DNA of 64,000 nucleotides from Streptococcus sanguinis (GTDB lineage: Bacteria; Bacillota; Bacilli; Lactobacillales; Streptococcaceae), in assembly GCF_019929225.1 (NCBI RefSeq), contig NZ_JAHZPA010000006.1, forward strand, positions 111,780 to 175,779. Reading direction: 5' to 3'. This document shows positions 55,149 through 64,000 of this stretch, piece by piece. The position numbers and the translations under genes are program-made. Positions within the stretch are counted from its first letter, which is position 1. Every line of letters starts with the position of its first letter. Under the pieces are notes generated by a model. The model was not told the DNA's origin. It searched no databases and was given only the letters and a program-made list of their open reading frames with translations.

Positions 55149-55922
55149 TTATTCCTCGTTCTTATCTTTTAAAATGCTTCCCCAGTCCCCCAGAGAATCT
55201 ATAAATTTTTTGGATTTGAGATGGATGCCGACATATTCATCATAGAGCAGGTCGATAAAATCCCGCAGCTGCTTTTTAATATCTGACTTCAAAGAAATGG
55301 TCTCCAATTCGCTAAAGCGGACCGCCTGAAATTGGTCCAGCAGAAAAGGAAGATTTGGATTCAGATGACAGCGCCGTTCATCCTGATGGTAATGTTCAGG
55401 GCAAAGGACTCCGCTATATTTGAAAGAAAAGTCAAAAGGCAGACCCGTCCGATGACAAAAGGCACAGTCATGGAAGTTCAGCGAAACTCCAAAACGTGAC
55501 AAAATCTGAATCTCAAAGATATTGGTCAGCACCTCATAGTCCAGACCACTATTCATCAGCTCCAAGGTTTTCTGCAGAAAAGCAAAGAGCGCCGGATCTG
55601 GATGATTATCCTGAAGACTGGCATCTGCCAAGGCTGCAACATAACTGGCATAGGCCATGATGAATAAGTCCTCATTGATGCGATGGTAGGTGACCACATC
55701 TTGATAGTCCTCGATATAGCTAAGACCATCATCATTGATTTTCATCAGCAAATTCGCCGCAGTCAAAGGCTGAATGACGGGTGCTAGCTTGGATTTACCA
55801 GCATGCTTGACGAAAAACATACGCTTACCAGCCTGTTCCGTAAAAATCTTGACCAGCTTATCATCCTCACGGAAATTGCGGTTATAGAGAACCAGACCTT
55901 GACTTGTTAGAGATTTAAGCAT
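55149..55922 (-). CDS. recO: DNA repair protein RecO
   Basis: RecO (257 aa) loads RecA on gapped DNA with RecF and RecR. It has an N-terminal OB fold ([23 protein letters not shown]) and a C-terminal helical zinc domain with Cys pairs in [12 protein letters not shown] and VLCPEHYH. It overlaps araT by 8 bp. Confidence 0.95.
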   Translation of the reverse strand: MLKSLTSQGLVLYNRNFREDDKLVKIFTEQAGKRMFFVKHAGKSKLAPVIQPLTAANLLMKINDDGLSYIEDYQDVVTYHRINEDLFIMAYASYVAALADASLQDNHPDPALFAFLQKTLELMNSGLDYEVLTNIFEIQILSRFGVSLNFHDCAFCHRTGLPFDFSFKYSGVLCPEHYHQDERRCHLNPNLPFLLDQFQAVRFSELETISLKSDIKKQLRDFIDLLYDEYVGIHLKSKKFIDSLGDWGSILKDKNEE

Positions 55923-57087
55923 AGTCCTCCATGTAGTCCTTGAGGCGTTTCAGGGCTTCTCGAATCGTCTCCATACTAGCCGCATAGGACAGACGGATAT
56001 AGCCTTCCCCGTATTGACCAAAAGCTGCTCCCGGGATAAAGGCCACAGCCTTCCTCTCTGCAAAATCCTGCAGAAAAGCAAAAGAATCTTGATTATAACC
56101 ATCTGGTATCTTAGCAAAGATATAAAAAGCCCCGTCTGGTTTGATAATCTTAAAGCCTAGCTCAGCCATTTTCCCTATGATATAATCGCGGCGCTGTATA
56201 TACTCAGCCTTCATTGGCTCCGCATCATCTTTCCCAACTGTCAGGGCTTCAATACCAGCAAACTGAGCCATGGTATTGGCCGCTGTTACGAGATACTGAT
56301 GGCTCTTAATCAGCTGAGCAGTGAAAACTGCTGGAGCAAAGATAAAGCCCAACCGCCAGCCAGTCATGGCATGAGACTTAGACAGGCCGTTGATGACGAT
56401 AGTTTGGTCTGGCAGATACTCCGCGATGGAGACATGCCCCTGCTCCGTATAGGTCAGCTCAGAATAGACCTCATCGCAGACCACAAAGACTTGGTATTTT
56501 CCTAGGACATCCGCCAGAGCTTTTATCTGCTCCCGCGAATAAGTCACGCCGGTCGGATTGGCTGGATAATTAAGAATGACCGCTTTTAACTGCTCGCCCT
56601 GCTCCAAAATAGCTGCTTCCAGCATCTCTGGAGTGAGGACAAAGTTATTGGCCGTTGTATCAATCTCGACAATCTCCGCCCCTACTAGATTGACAATGGG
56701 CTCATAGCCTGGATAAGCAGGAGCTGGCAGCAAGACCTTGTCTCCTTCTTCTAAAATAGCTGTCAGCGTAGCTGACAAGGCCTCTGTCGCCCCAATTGTG
56801 ACCAAAACCTCATCTTCCGGGCGATAGTGCAGATTGTACTTTTCTTTCACAAAGCTGCTAGCCGCCTGACGCAGCTCCAAGAGACCGCTCATACCAGTGT
56901 AGTGACTTTGATTAGCATCAATCGCCGCCTTGGCTGCTTCTTTGATATGATCCGGTGTTGTAAAGTCCGGCTCCCCTAAGGTTAGCCGAAGAACTCCCGG
57001 AATAGCAGAAATTGATTGGTCAAACTGACGAATCAGCGAAATTTCTATTTTTTCTAAGTTTTTATTAAATTTCTTACTTAAATCCAT
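55915..57087 (-). CDS. araT: aromatic amino acid aminotransferase (class I/II)
   Basis: This 390-residue PLP-dependent aminotransferase has the lysine-containing motif [17 protein letters not shown] near 232-248, [12 protein letters not shown] near 170 and RLSYAAS near the C-terminus. It is the streptococcal AraT-type enzyme acting on aromatic and some other amino acids. It leads the araT-recO-plsX-acpP unit. Substrate range is by family. Confidence 0.92.
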   Translation of the reverse strand: MDLSKKFNKNLEKIEISLIRQFDQSISAIPGVLRLTLGEPDFTTPDHIKEAAKAAIDANQSHYTGMSGLLELRQAASSFVKEKYNLHYRPEDEVLVTIGATEALSATLTAILEEGDKVLLPAPAYPGYEPIVNLVGAEIVEIDTTANNFVLTPEMLEAAILEQGEQLKAVILNYPANPTGVTYSREQIKALADVLGKYQVFVVCDEVYSELTYTEQGHVSIAEYLPDQTIVINGLSKSHAMTGWRLGFIFAPAVFTAQLIKSHQYLVTAANTMAQFAGIEALTVGKDDAEPMKAEYIQRRDYIIGKMAELGFKIIKPDGAFYIFAKIPDGYNQDSFAFLQDFAERKAVAFIPGAAFGQYGEGYIRLSYAASMETIREALKRLKDYMEDYA

Positions 57088-57267
57088 ACATACCTCCAGC
57101 CGCTCAATAGAACTATTATACTATAAATGCAGAAGCATAGCAAAAGCTATTACATGATTTTCCATACAGAGAAAAGGACTAAGATTGCACTCAGTCCCTT
57201 TTTTCCTTGCCTTAAAATTCTTCTCTGGCAGATAATGGTTATAGCTGCATCTCACGTGACTGGCCAG

Positions 57268-58110
57268 TCAACGAGTCGGAGTATAAGTCAATTCCTTGCC
57301 ATGCTTGGTCAGAAAATCTTCCAATTCCGAATCAGGAATCTGCCGCAAATAAAGGTTGGAACGAATCGTGTCATCTTCCTCACGGCAGGTTGAGAGAACC
57401 AAATACCGGTCACTCGCCTTAATCTGGATCTTAGGATCCTTAGTCCGAGCAGCTTCATAGATATTTCTGAGCTGAGTCGTAAAGTCCTCGTCGTCCTTAA
57501 ACTCCGTCCGATAAAAAGCAGTCTCTTCCGGCACGATAACCAGTCCCATAGCTTGATAATAATACTTACGATCAGGAGTCTCAATCACGACATATCTATG
57601 TTTGTCAAAATAATCCTGACGATCATAGTAGTTGACATCATTAAACATGCGATGATCTCCTGCCTTGCTGCCCCGAGCATGCCCGAAAAGCCAAGTCAGA
57701 CGATCACTGAAATCTTTCTGATTGTCCTTATCCATAAAGACCGCTCCCATATAGGGTTCTTGCTTTCCTTCAAAAGTCTTCAGCAGATAAGTCTCATTAT
57801 CTTTCGTTTGCACCACTGGCTCATCCAACTGTGTACCAGGAGCATAGACATAGCCTATCGTTTCTGAATTCACAGCCTTCAGCTTAGCAAAACGCTCTGC
57901 TAAATAATCCTTTTCTGTCTGACTTGAAGATGCAGATGAGCTTGACGTTTCAATCCTGCTAGGATGCGAAACTCGAAGCTTGCTACCTGATACTGATGAA
58001 CGGAAAGAATAAAAAACAGAAACAATAACCAGAACAACTAGCAGGAGGCAGATGCCAACAACAAGGAGCTGTTTCTTATTCGAAGCTTGACTCCTATCTT
58101 TTTCTTGCAT
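57268..58110 (-). CDS. srtB: class B sortase
   Basis: This 280-residue sortase is anchored by an N-terminal helix (about 14-36), followed by a Ser-rich spacer. Catalytic residues are His144 in LFGHARG, Cys242 in LVLSTCREED and Arg250 in DDTIR. The inserted helical segment before the Cys region is typical of class B. It is encoded beside a secreted protein that ends in LPKTSAVK, its possible substrate. There is no pilus cluster or iron-uptake gene here. Confidence 0.9.
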   Translation of the reverse strand: MQEKDRSQASNKKQLLVVGICLLLVVLVIVSVFYSFRSSVSGSKLRVSHPSRIETSSSSASSSQTEKDYLAERFAKLKAVNSETIGYVYAPGTQLDEPVVQTKDNETYLLKTFEGKQEPYMGAVFMDKDNQKDFSDRLTWLFGHARGSKAGDHRMFNDVNYYDRQDYFDKHRYVVIETPDRKYYYQAMGLVIVPEETAFYRTEFKDDEDFTTQLRNIYEAARTKDPKIQIKASDRYLVLSTCREEDDTIRSNLYLRQIPDSELEDFLTKHGKELTYTPTR

Positions 58111-58139
58111 AATCTAAAAATCCTTTATTTTTCATTTTT

Positions 58140-58175
58140 TACAAAAAATATCACCGAACAAAGGCTCAGTGATAT
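58140..58175 (-). terminator. hairpin between the LPKTS protein and the sortase gene
   Basis: On the minus strand AATATCACTGA and TCGGTGATATT pair (with mismatch near the loop) and run into TTTTTG. It may lower sortase expression relative to its neighbour. Confidence 0.65.
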
Positions 58176-58204
58176 TTAGGCGTTAGCACAAATTAAAGAC
58201 AAAA

Positions 58205-58774
58205 TTATTTGACTGCACTTGTCTTAGGAAGTGACTTTTCTTCAGAATTTTCCTCATTTTCCTTGTTCTCTTCTTTTGCTTCCGGAGCTTTTTTTGCTTT
58301 ATTTTCTGATTTTTTAGCTTTCTTTTTACCTGCTGTTGAAGAGGATGCCGCCGAAGATTGAGACGGTGCTGGAAAAGTCGGAACTGATGAAGAGGCTGTG
58401 GAGTAAGGTGCTGCCGAATAAGCCGGTGTAGATGGATCTGTAGTAGATGGTGCCACTGAAGGCTGATCCGCATTAGCCGACTCTCCCTCACCGATAACAA
58501 GAACTTTGTTACCAGCTTGATCCTCCATCACAGCACTTTTGCCAACTGGAGCTTTCTTAGCTTCAGCAACTTGCTGATCCAGAGCTGATTGTGCATCTCT
58601 ATAGGCCTGCAATTCATCCATAACTTTATTAGATTCTGAGTCCGTACTGCCTTGGGGAACTTCATTATTATCAATGTCATTAACCCAAAGACTGGCTGTA
58701 CCCTCAGCAAATACTGGTGCAGCAGCCGCGAAAAGTGAAAGGGCTACAGCACTTGAAAGCAAAACCTTTTTCAT
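58205..58774 (-). CDS. secreted Ser/Pro/Lys-rich protein ending in LPKTSAVK
   Basis: The 189-residue protein has a clear signal peptide ending PVFA (residue ~23) and a short folded region (about 25-95). A low-complexity Ser/Pro/Thr stretch (100-145) and a Lys/Glu-rich tail (148-180) follow. The last nine residues are SLPKTSAVK. LPKTS resembles an LPxTG sorting motif, but no hydrophobic helix or charged tail follows, so conventional sorting is not possible. The sortase gene directly downstream makes a link tempting. GAGG lies upstream of the ATG. Function unknown. Confidence 0.8.
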   Translation of the reverse strand: MKKVLLSSAVALSLFAAAAPVFAEGTASLWVNDIDNNEVPQGSTDSESNKVMDELQAYRDAQSALDQQVAEAKKAPVGKSAVMEDQAGNKVLVIGEGESANADQPSVAPSTTDPSTPAYSAAPYSTASSSVPTFPAPSQSSAASSSTAGKKKAKKSENKAKKAPEAKEENKENEENSEEKSLPKTSAVK

Positions 58775-59087
58775 TATCTCATCTCCTCGTTACTTTTCAA
58801 AAATAATTGTAACTCCCCGTTACCTAATATTACCTACTAATAAGTATAGTTCGAACTCTAAAAAAAGTCAAGAATTTTACTACATAAAAATTTTTAAAAC
58901 CAAATAATACCAAGGGATGAGACAAATTGTCAATTTACCAACTATTTAAATGGTCATTTATTTATATTTGAAACATCAAGTAATTTGATTTTTCTTTCAA
59001 AGTGAATGTTGGACTTTTTTTAAAAAGATAGTAGGAATAAAATAAAAAAGAGGCCAGAAATCAAGTATCCCAGCCATATATCTCAGA
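58775..59087. other. AT-rich gap upstream of the LPKTS gene
   Basis: No gene. It holds the prs terminator at 59044-59075 and presumably the promoter of the LPKTS protein. The rest is AT-rich sequence in which I recognise nothing else. Confidence 0.5.
59044..59075 (-). terminator. prs terminator
   Basis: On the minus strand GGCTGGGA pairs with TTTCTGGCC through several wobble pairs, then TCTTTTTT, just past the prs stop. Confidence 0.65.
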
Positions 59088-60053
59088 TCATTTTTTGCCT
59101 ATTTCAAACAAGGGTGACAGTGGCCGTTTTTCATGAATACGGACAATGGCTTCTCCTAAAAGATGCGCAATTGAAATCTGCTCAATCTTATCAATCAAGC
59201 GCTCTTGAGGCAGATAAATCGTATCCAGCACAACCAATTTTTTAATCGCTGATTTTTGAATATTATCCATAGCAGGACCAGATAAGACTGGATGAGTACA
59301 GCTAGCATAGACTTCTACAGCCCCTGCTTCAGCGAGAGCGTCAGCTGCATGGCAGATAGTTCCCGCTGTATCAATCATATCATCAATTAGGATACAAGTT
59401 TTTCCTTCCACCTTACCAATGATGTTCATGACTTCACTGCTATTCATCTTGTCCACACTGCGGCGCTTATCAATAATGGCAATCGGGGTTTTCAGAAACT
59501 CTGCTAACTTACGAGCCCGACTCACACCACCATGGTCAGGACTGACTACCACATAGTCTCCTCCTGTCATATTACGGCGCTCAAAGTAATCAGCAATCAA
59601 AGGTGCACCCATCAAGTGATCCACTGGAATATCAAAGAAGCCCTGGATTTGCGCTGCGTGCAAGTCAATAGTCAGCATCCGATCCACACCAGCAATTTCC
59701 AACATATTAGCAACTAATTTAGATGTAATTGGCTCACGAGCTCTAGCCTTGCGATCCTGCCGAGCATAGCCATAGTAAGGCATGACAACATTAATGGATT
59801 CAGCGCTAGCCCGTTTCAAAGCATCTACCATAATCAAGATTTCCATCAAATTATCATTGACTGGCGAGCTGGTAGACTGCAAAATAAAGACGTGTTTCCC
59901 GCGAATAGATTCTTCAATATTCACTTGAATCTCTCCATCAGAGAACTGACGAACAGTTGATTTCCCAAGTGGCAATCCAATCTCTTGAGCAACACGCTGC
60001 GCTAATTCTTGATTAGAAGAAAGAGCAAAGAGTTTTAAATCAGAAAAAGACAT
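59088..60053 (-). CDS. prs: ribose-phosphate pyrophosphokinase
   Basis: Prs (321 aa) makes PRPP, the starting substrate of the purine genes to the left. Signatures are [16 protein letters not shown] near 38-53, [18 protein letters not shown] near 101-118 and [18 protein letters not shown] near 216-233 (PRPP loop). It is the class I streptococcal form. Confidence 0.97.
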   Translation of the reverse strand: MSFSDLKLFALSSNQELAQRVAQEIGLPLGKSTVRQFSDGEIQVNIEESIRGKHVFILQSTSSPVNDNLMEILIMVDALKRASAESINVVMPYYGYARQDRKARAREPITSKLVANMLEIAGVDRMLTIDLHAAQIQGFFDIPVDHLMGAPLIADYFERRNMTGGDYVVVSPDHGGVSRARKLAEFLKTPIAIIDKRRSVDKMNSSEVMNIIGKVEGKTCILIDDMIDTAGTICHAADALAEAGAVEVYASCTHPVLSGPAMDNIQKSAIKKLVVLDTIYLPQERLIDKIEQISIAHLLGEAIVRIHEKRPLSPLFEIGKK

Positions 60054-60148
60054 GATTCCCTCCAGATTCTAAATCGTCTTTCATTGTCCAATTACAACTT
60101 TTCCCAACTACCATTGTAACTTTTTTCAATTGATTTTTCAATTAAAAA

Positions 60149-60174
60149 TAAAAAACGCCAGAGGCGCTTTTTAC
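60149..60174 (-). terminator. pcsB terminator
   Basis: On the minus strand AAAAAGCGCC-TCT-GGCGTTTTTT, just past the pcsB stop. Confidence 0.85.
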
Positions 60175-60177
60175 TGA

Positions 60178-61392
60178 TTAGTTCGGATAGATATATGAAA
60201 CTGTACCTTGTGCAGTTGTTGGATTAAACCATCCACGGTAGTTACCAATTGATTGTTGTCCAAGATAGTTTGCTTCTGATACTTGGATGCTTGTAGTAGA
60301 TTGAACAGCTGTTACTACTGCAACGTGTCCATATCCACCGTCAGTCCAACATGCGATCGCTCCAACTTCTGGCTGTGAACCAACACGGAAGCCTGCTGCT
60401 GCTGCACTTGCAGACCATTGTCCGCCATTACCCCAGTAATCGCCAGCCCAAGGAGCTAATGTCTTAGCACCCCAAGTACATTGACCTACTGGATAAGAAG
60501 ATGCAGATGAGCTATAAACTGGTCTATTCGCACGGGCAACAGATTGAGTTACTGCAGGTGCTGCTGGAGCCGCTGCTTCAGCTGCTGGAGCTGAATTAAC
60601 AACTGCTTGAACCTGAGCTTGCAGGGTAGTATTTCCTGAAGCTTCAATTGCTTGACGTTTTGATTCTTGCTCTGCTTTATAAGCTGCTTCAAGAGCTGCC
60701 GCTTCAGCTGCTGCTTTTTCAGCTGCTGCTTTTTCTTCAAGAAGAGAATTCTTTTCGTTTTCAGCAGTCGCTTTTTCAGCTGCAAGACTTGCCTGAGCTG
60801 CTTTCAGTTCAGCTTGTTTTGTTGCCAAAGCTTGCTCATCATCAGCTAACTTCTCTTGGTTAGCAATTACAGTATTGATAGCTTCATTATTCGCAACTTG
60901 CTTTTCAGCAATTACTTCTTTATCTTTCTTTTGTTGTTCCAGCATTTTATTATTTGCTGAAACAATTTCGCTCATAGCTGCTACACGAGAAATAGCTTCT
61001 GTGATAGAGCTAGAATTCACAACTGTATTGATGTAGCTAGTAGCAGTTCCATTTGTTTGGGTACTGCGAGCTTGATTTGCAAGTGACTCATTACGAGCTA
61101 CGATGTTTTTAGACAGTTCATCAATCTCAGCAGAAAGTCTTGCAGATTCAGCAGACAATTTTTCATTTTCTGCTTTAAGCTCTTCTTGTTGCTTTTGAAT
61201 AGCAGATACTTGACCTTGAATCTCGTTGACTTGTGCCTGAGCTGATTGTTGTTGCTCTGTCAAACTATTAATCTTGCTGTCTTGTGCAGCAATCTTTTCA
61301 TCAGTTGTCTCCGCTTTAACGCTCACAAGTGCAGCTCCTTGTGAAAGGATAACCGTACTCAATAAAATTGATGTGAGTAGTTTTTTCTTCAT
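60178..61392 (-). CDS. pcsB: peptidoglycan hydrolase PcsB
   Basis: PcsB (404 aa) is the CHAP-domain hydrolase needed for daughter-cell separation, acting with FtsEX. A signal peptide ends at VKA (~27). A long coiled-coil domain (about 30-240) with heptads is followed by an Ala-rich linker, then the CHAP domain (~295-404) with Cys in [16 protein letters not shown] and His in GGYGHVAVV. An upstream in-frame ATG (61422) adds ten residues, but MKKKLL is the usual start. A WalR-like box is upstream. Its CHAP domain is closely similar to that of the lytF-like gene in this window. Confidence 0.96.
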   Translation of the reverse strand: MKKKLLTSILLSTVILSQGAALVSVKAETTDEKIAAQDSKINSLTEQQQSAQAQVNEIQGQVSAIQKQQEELKAENEKLSAESARLSAEIDELSKNIVARNESLANQARSTQTNGTATSYINTVVNSSSITEAISRVAAMSEIVSANNKMLEQQKKDKEVIAEKQVANNEAINTVIANQEKLADDEQALATKQAELKAAQASLAAEKATAENEKNSLLEEKAAAEKAAAEAAALEAAYKAEQESKRQAIEASGNTTLQAQVQAVVNSAPAAEAAAPAAPAVTQSVARANRPVYSSSASSYPVGQCTWGAKTLAPWAGDYWGNGGQWSASAAAAGFRVGSQPEVGAIACWTDGGYGHVAVVTAVQSTTSIQVSEANYLGQQSIGNYRGWFNPTTAQGTVSYIYPN

Positions 61393-61427
61393 AAAAATAA
61401 TACACTCCTTCTTATAAGACATTAACT

Positions 61428-61471
61428 AGTATACCAGAAAATGCTGTATCATATGTTACGCCTTTATTACA
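61428..61471 (-). promoter_or_regulatory. pcsB promoter with WalR (VicR) box
   Basis: On the minus strand TGTAAT (61466-61471), 5 nt, CGTAAC (61455-61460) is one mismatch from the WalR direct repeat. TATACT at 61428-61433 is the -10. Control of pcsB by WalRK is established in streptococci. Confidence 0.72.
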
Positions 61472-61488
61472 TTTTTATTTCTTGTTTA

Positions 61489-61989
61489 TCATAAATACAT
61501 TTTTTCGAAAATAGGCTGAAAAATGAGGAATATCAGGCCATTGAGAAGGATAGTCGGTACTAAACTGCTAAGGACAAAATCCTGCAAATTCAGACTAGAA
61601 AGATTCAAAAATGCTGCAAAAGCAAAACTGGTTAATTCAAATAAAAATACAAGAATCAGAACAGATAAAAAGCGAGTAAATTTATTTAAAAGCATAGTCG
61701 AACTAGACTGACAAACCAAGAAACTTAAAAAAGGAAAAAGAATAAGAGCAATACCGATGGTATGAAAATAATAAACATCGTAAATCAGCCCCAGACAGCA
61801 AAATAAGAGAATATTATAGTTTTTAGAGAGGTTGATGGAAACAAAAAGCATGAAAATAAAGATAAAATGACTGACTAGGTGCCATTGCAAAGGCAGAATA
61901 TTAGCCAGAAAAGTCGAAATCTGCCCATCGATCAATAAAACAAAAAATAAAATAATAGGAGTCAAAAGATGTTCTTTAATATCTCTCAT
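61489..61989 (-). CDS. mreD: rod-shape/peripheral wall protein MreD
   Basis: MreD (166 aa) is a small hydrophobic protein with about five helices, from LLTPIILFFVLLIDGQIST to the C-terminus NGLIFLIFQPIFEKMYL. It works with MreC in peripheral peptidoglycan synthesis. It begins 1 bp after mreC ends. Confidence 0.9.
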   Translation of the reverse strand: MRDIKEHLLTPIILFFVLLIDGQISTFLANILPLQWHLVSHFIFIFMLFVSINLSKNYNILLFCCLGLIYDVYYFHTIGIALILFPFLSFLVCQSSSTMLLNKFTRFLSVLILVFLFELTSFAFAAFLNLSSLNLQDFVLSSLVPTILLNGLIFLIFQPIFEKMYL

Positions 61990-61990
61990 A

Positions 61991-62806
61991 TCAGTTCCCT
62001 ACCAACATTACAGCACGGATATCCGACAAATCAGCAGCCGGCTTAACCAGGACAACCTTGTTTAACTGATCCTTAGCCTCAGATACAGAAAGCACCTTAC
62101 CGACAGGAATATTTTCTGCATTATAAGCACCCAAGCCACTGGTTGCCACCTCATCTCCCTCTTTTATATCTTCAGCACTATTTAACTGACTGATGATATA
62201 AGCAGAGTTTTTTTCATCATAACCAGTAATAATCCCATAAACTGGACCAGACTTCGTTTGAATCCTAACAGAAATTTTAGTTGAGTTTTCCTCGTTAGTC
62301 AATAAAGAAACTAAGCTAGACTGACTACTGGTTTCAGAAACGCTTCCTACTAGACCACCATTAGCTACTACCAACATAGCATCTGTCACATTATCAGATG
62401 TCCCTTTGTCAATGGTCAGCTCGTTTTTCCAGGATGCTGGCGTACGGGCAATCACTTCGCTGGCAATTTGAACTTGATTTTTATCAGCCTCTTTAAATTC
62501 CAGAAGTTTTCGCAACTGCTCATTCTCATCTTCTAAGGAATCTACCTTCCCAGCCTTTTCCTCAACCTCATAAAGATTTTTCTTGAGCTGCTGATTCTCT
62601 CTATAAGTAGACATCAAATCTGACATTTCTTCTTTTTTATCAGCTAGAAAAGCAAAAGGAGAGCTGACAAGTCTATCTACCAATGAAATAATATTTGAAG
62701 TAGTTGATACAAACCAACTAGAAGAGGTAGATAAGATAAGTATCGTCATTGCAACAACTAATACAAAAAAAGAAATCAGAAACTTAGATTTTTTAAATCG
62801 ATTCAT
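61991..62806 (-). CDS. mreC: rod-shape/peripheral wall protein MreC
   Basis: MreC (271 aa) has one N-terminal membrane helix (about 11-31), a coiled coil (about 60-100) and a beta-rich extracellular domain. That domain has NGGLVGSVSETSSQSSLVSLLT near 148-169 and a conserved ending VRAVMLVG-type (SDIRAVMLVGN). It organises peripheral wall synthesis with MreD. No mreB is present, as usual in streptococci. Confidence 0.93.
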   Translation of the reverse strand: MNRFKKSKFLISFFVLVVAMTILILSTSSSWFVSTTSNIISLVDRLVSSPFAFLADKKEEMSDLMSTYRENQQLKKNLYEVEEKAGKVDSLEDENEQLRKLLEFKEADKNQVQIASEVIARTPASWKNELTIDKGTSDNVTDAMLVVANGGLVGSVSETSSQSSLVSLLTNEENSTKISVRIQTKSGPVYGIITGYDEKNSAYIISQLNSAEDIKEGDEVATSGLGAYNAENIPVGKVLSVSEAKDQLNKVVLVKPAADLSDIRAVMLVGN

Positions 62807-62878
62807 CAGAAAAACCTCACTAAACAGGACGAGAAAGTATAAGAAAAGGAGATAGCAAATGCTAAACTCCTCATTATA

Positions 62879-62966
62879 CGGAGAATGGGGGATTCGAACC
62901 CCCGCGCCGGTTACCCGACCTAACGATTTAGCAAACCGTCCTCTTCAGCCTCTTGAGTAATTCTCC
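62879..62966 (-). tRNA. tRNA-Ser(GCT)
   Basis: Cloverleaf with acceptor GGAGAAT/ATTCTCC, a long variable arm, anticodon loop TTGCTAA (GCT) and discriminator G. No encoded CCA. Confidence 0.95.
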
Positions 62967-62975
62967 AATATTTAA

Positions 62976-63049
<74 letters not shown>

Positions 63050-63083
63050 AAGTTCCAAAAACTTGGTATGAACTTTCGTTCAA

Positions 63084-63154
63084 AGCGGGTGACGAGAATC
63101 GAACTCGCGACAACAGCTTGGAAGGCTGTAGTTTTACCACTAAACTACACCCGC
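63084..63154 (-). tRNA. tRNA-Gly(TCC)
   Basis: Acceptor GCGGGTG/CACCCGC, anticodon loop CTTCCAA (TCC), discriminator T. Confidence 0.95.
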
Positions 63155-63174
63155 ATCACCACTATGATAATGTA

Positions 63175-63247
63175 TGGCGCGAGACGGAATCGAACCGCCG
63201 ACACATGGAGCTTCAATCCATTGCTCTACCAACTGAGCTACCGAGCC
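63175..63247 (-). tRNA. tRNA-Phe(GAA)
   Basis: Anticodon loop TTGAAGC (GAA), discriminator A. The acceptor GGCTCGG against CGCGCC leaves a T-C mismatch at the fourth pair. Confidence 0.93.
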
Positions 63248-63252
63248 AACTA

Positions 63253-63326
<74 letters not shown>

Positions 63327-63345
63327 TCATTACTATTCGTCCCTA

Positions 63346-63435
63346 AGGAGGATGTGGGATTCGAACCCACGCACGCTTTTACACGCCTGACGGTTTTCAA
63401 GACCGTTCCCTTCAGCCGGACTTGGGTAATCCTCC
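63346..63435 (-). tRNA. tRNA-Ser(TGA)
   Basis: Acceptor GGAGGAT/ATCCTCC, long variable arm, anticodon loop CTTGAAA (TGA). Confidence 0.95.
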
Positions 63436-63447
63436 AAGATAACACTA

Positions 63448-63521
63448 TGGACCTTGTAGGACTTGAACCTACGACCACTCGGTTATGAGCCGAGAGCTCT
63501 AACCAGCTGAGCTAAAGGTCC
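63448..63521 (-). tRNA. tRNA with CAT anticodon, probably tRNA-Ile2
   Basis: Acceptor GGACCTT/AAGGTCC, anticodon loop CTCATAA. The body resembles the lysidine-modified Ile2 tRNA of Bacillus, and its place between Met and Ser(TGA) matches the Bacillus trnB order. Elongator Met is the alternative. Confidence 0.8.
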
Positions 63522-63534
63522 GACAAGATCATTA

Positions 63535-63608
63535 TAGCGGCGAAGGGGATCGAACCCCCGACCTCCCGGGTATGAACCGGACGCTCTAGCCAGCTGAGCT
63601 ACACCGCC
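63535..63608 (-). tRNA. elongator tRNA-Met(CAT)
   Basis: Acceptor GGCGGTG/CGCCGCT with a G-T first pair, anticodon loop TTCATAC; nearly identical in pattern to Bacillus elongator Met. Confidence 0.88.
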
Positions 63609-63613
63609 ATCTA

Positions 63614-63687
63614 TCGGGAAGACAGGATTCGAACCTGCGACACCTTGGTCCCAAACCAAGTACTCTACCAAGCTGAGCTACTTCCCG
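63614..63687 (-). tRNA. tRNA-Pro(TGG)
   Basis: Acceptor CGGGAAG/CTTCCCG, anticodon loop TTTGGGA (TGG), discriminator A. Confidence 0.95.
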
Positions 63688-63706
63688 AACTTAAGTTATT
63701 ACTTAA

Positions 63707-63780
63707 TGCACCCTAGAGGAGTCGAACCTCTAACCGCCTGATTCGTAGTCAGGTACTCTATCCAGTTGAGCTAAGGGTGC
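63707..63780 (-). tRNA. tRNA-Arg(ACG)
   Basis: Acceptor GCACCCT/AGGGTGC, anticodon loop CTACGAA (ACG), discriminator A. Confidence 0.95.
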
Positions 63781-63811
63781 TCATCTTCTTCTACTGCCTC
63801 TTACAAGTCTA

Positions 63812-63897
63812 TGCCGAGGACCGGAATCGAACCGGTACGATTGTTACCAATCGCAGGATTTTAAGTCCTGTGCGTCTGCCAGTTCCGCCACCCCGGC
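63812..63897 (-). tRNA. tRNA-Leu(TAA)
   Basis: Acceptor GCCGGGG/CCTCGGC, long variable arm, anticodon loop CTTAAAA (TAA), discriminator A. Confidence 0.95.
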
Positions 63898-63904
63898 CGC
63901 CTCA

Positions 63905-63976
63905 AGCGAACGACGGGATTCGAACCCGCGACCCCCACCTTGGCAAGGTGATGTTCTACCACTGAACTACGTTCGC
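63905..63976 (-). tRNA. tRNA-Gly(GCC)
   Basis: Acceptor GCGAACG/CGTTCGC, anticodon loop TTGCCAA (GCC), discriminator T. Confidence 0.95.
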
Positions 63977-63990
63977 ATCCTATTCAAAAA

Positions 63991-64000
63991 TGCCGGCTAC
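63991..64000 (-). tRNA. 3' end of a further tRNA, probably Leu
   Basis: The last ten bases read on the minus strand as GTAGCCGGCA, a plausible tRNA acceptor 3' end with discriminator A. A Leu tRNA is expected here from the Bacillus-like order (Leu-Gly-Leu), but too little is present to confirm. Confidence 0.4.

Noticed and set aside
58183..58500. Alternative frame over the 3' end of the LPKTS gene as a frameshifted membrane anchor
   Set aside because: The frame is His/Arg/Leu-rich low complexity without a membrane helix, so it does not supply a missing sorting tail.
60549..60785. Lys/Gln/Leu-rich ORF inside pcsB
   Set aside because: It is an out-of-frame shadow of the coiled-coil and Ala-rich linker coding sequence.

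Overview
The window is a low-GC Firmicute chromosome segment that I read as an oral Streptococcus of the sanguinis/gordonii group. The evidence is the block tRNA cluster - mreCD - pcsB - prs - recO/plsX/acpP - purine genes - ruvB - adhE - nan genes, a lytF-type competence hydrolase among the pur genes, and CiaR-type small RNAs beside ruvB. Almost everything lies on the minus strand, so transcription runs from the right end towards the left.

Right to left: a tRNA cluster (62879-63976, running off the edge); the mreC-mreD and pcsB wall-growth genes; prs; a secreted protein ending in LPKTSAVK next to a class B sortase; araT-recO-plsX-acpP; then a nearly complete de novo purine cluster (purC, L, F, M, N, H, D, E, K, B). 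Extra genes interrupt the purine cluster: a PD-(D/E)XK-like nuclease between purF and purM, a GNAT acetyltransferase, the divergent lytF-like CHAP hydrolase, an ATP-grasp gene broken by an in-frame TGA, and a purK-purB interval holding two AT-rich membrane proteins, a racemase and a leftover 3' end of a second purK.

The middle is metabolic. It has a TetR/quinone-reductase pair, a PTS-dependent dihydroxyacetone kinase (dhaKLM), and a bgaC - mannose-family PTS - agaS - lacD - galM operon with a divergent GntR regulator. Next come two tandem csRNA genes and ruvB. The left end has adhE, with a Rex-type operator, and a sialic-acid-related set (acetyl esterase, nanE, msmK-like ATPase).

The most interesting part is 7.6-17.0 kb. 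Two type VII secretion (T7SS) effector modules flank the conserved LMW-PTP - MORN - acyltransferase block. One is a conventional LXG module: two small helical helpers, an LXG protein with a type-44-like toxin tail, then a membrane immunity candidate. The other is its mirror image: a membrane-anchored immunity candidate, a protein with an N-terminal GYSQG lipase domain and a C-terminal helical domain, then two small helical helpers. This resembles the reverse-domain T7SS lipase described in Staphylococcus aureus (TslA). The secretion machinery itself is not in the window. A third csRNA gene with a perfect CiaR box lies on the far side of the lipase module from the other two.
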